From: Halomonas rhizosphaerae
Lineage (GTDB): Bacteria > Pseudomonadota > Gammaproteobacteria > Pseudomonadales > Halomonadaceae
NCBI RefSeq assembly: GCF_030010555.1
Contig: NZ_JASCQP010000037.1
Span: 1-36,420 of the forward strand
Direction of reading: 5' to 3'
DNA: 36,420 nt
Shown: positions 36,399 through 36,420 of the stretch, piece after piece
How the letters are laid out: each line of letters starts with the position of its first letter
Position numbering within the stretch: the first letter of the stretch is position 1
Notes under the pieces: model-generated
What the model saw: the letters and a program-made list of their open reading frames with translations, nothing else
The model's database searches: none
Told to the model about the DNA's origin: nothing
Position numbers and translations under genes: made by a program

Positions 36399-36419
36399 CA
36401 CCAGAAGTCACCATAGCTC
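36399..36419 (-). repeat. Right terminal inverted repeat of the IS
   Basis: Begins CACCAGA and ends ATAGCTC, the partner of the repeat at 35038-35058 (16 of 21 positions). It ends one base before the end of the window, which suggests that the assembled sequence stops at this repeated element. Confidence 0.78.
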
Positions 36420-36420
36420 G

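Larger units (their letters stand above)
35038..36419 (-). mobile_element. IS256-family insertion sequence
   Basis: A single transposase gene is flanked by imperfect 21-bp inverted repeats (35038-35058 and 36399-36419). The element is about 1.38 kb, normal for IS256/mutator-type elements. It is inserted in the 3' end of the ABC ATPase gene. The right flank is only one base long in this window, so the expected 8-9 bp target duplication (left flank GCCGGCGAC) cannot be checked. Confidence 0.9.

Overview
The window reads as a chromosomal segment of a GC-rich, moderately halophilic gammaproteobacterium, most likely Halomonas or a close relative. The best single clue is the 538-residue GH13 alpha-glucosidase at 21810-23426. 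Its length, its MQDN start and its catalytic positions D202, E271 and D333 match what I recall of the characterised Halomonas sp. H11 enzyme HaG. No gene-free stretch is longer than about 300 bases, and I saw no rRNA, tRNA or CRISPR array.

Left part (1-9233). The window opens inside a glucose-6-phosphate isomerase gene with an odd repeat-bearing tail. Next come a small four-helix, ferritin-like protein and, divergently, a cluster that resembles the Pseudomonas ethanol-oxidation/NO-sensing arrangement: a FIST-domain (NosP-like) protein, a hybrid histidine kinase without PAS domains, a LuxR-type response regulator, an ExaC/AldB-type aldehyde dehydrogenase and an AdhP-type alcohol dehydrogenase. 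A candidate FNR/ANR box lies in the divergent promoter region. A small FlbD-like protein and an orphan bacterial Hen1-type RNA methyltransferase follow.

Middle part (9243-14526). Here is a compact stress-type regulon: an ECF sigma factor, its zinc-finger anti-sigma factor and an ArsM-like methyltransferase fused to a MerC-like membrane domain on the minus strand, and a second ArsM-like methyltransferase plus a periplasmic cupin on the plus strand. The divergent promoter region carries two opposed copies of the same promoter pattern, GGGAAC-N17-CGTCC. The sigma factor therefore probably drives both arms. A YjbQ-family protein and a nitrilase close this part.

Right part (14663-36420). This is a large alpha-glucoside/maltodextrin utilisation locus. 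A nine-gene minus-strand operon encodes a binding protein, two permeases, an alpha-glucosidase, an ATPase, a second alpha-glucosidase, a second binding protein, a third alpha-glucosidase and a LacI-type repressor. Upstream lie an aldo/keto reductase and, divergently, a LamB/ScrY-type porin. Then come a full-length MalT activator, a fourth alpha-glucosidase and a second ATPase. Three related 14-bp operator-like sites (before the repressor, the transporter operon and the porin) suggest one LacI regulon; a MalT-box-like site lies before the fourth glucosidase. The expected flow is: porin imports the sugar, binding proteins and the ABC transporter take it into the cytoplasm, and several glucosidases with different bond preferences release glucose for phosphorylation and Pgi.

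The window ends in an IS256-family element whose left end has replaced the last residues of the second ATPase. Its right inverted repeat coincides with the window end.
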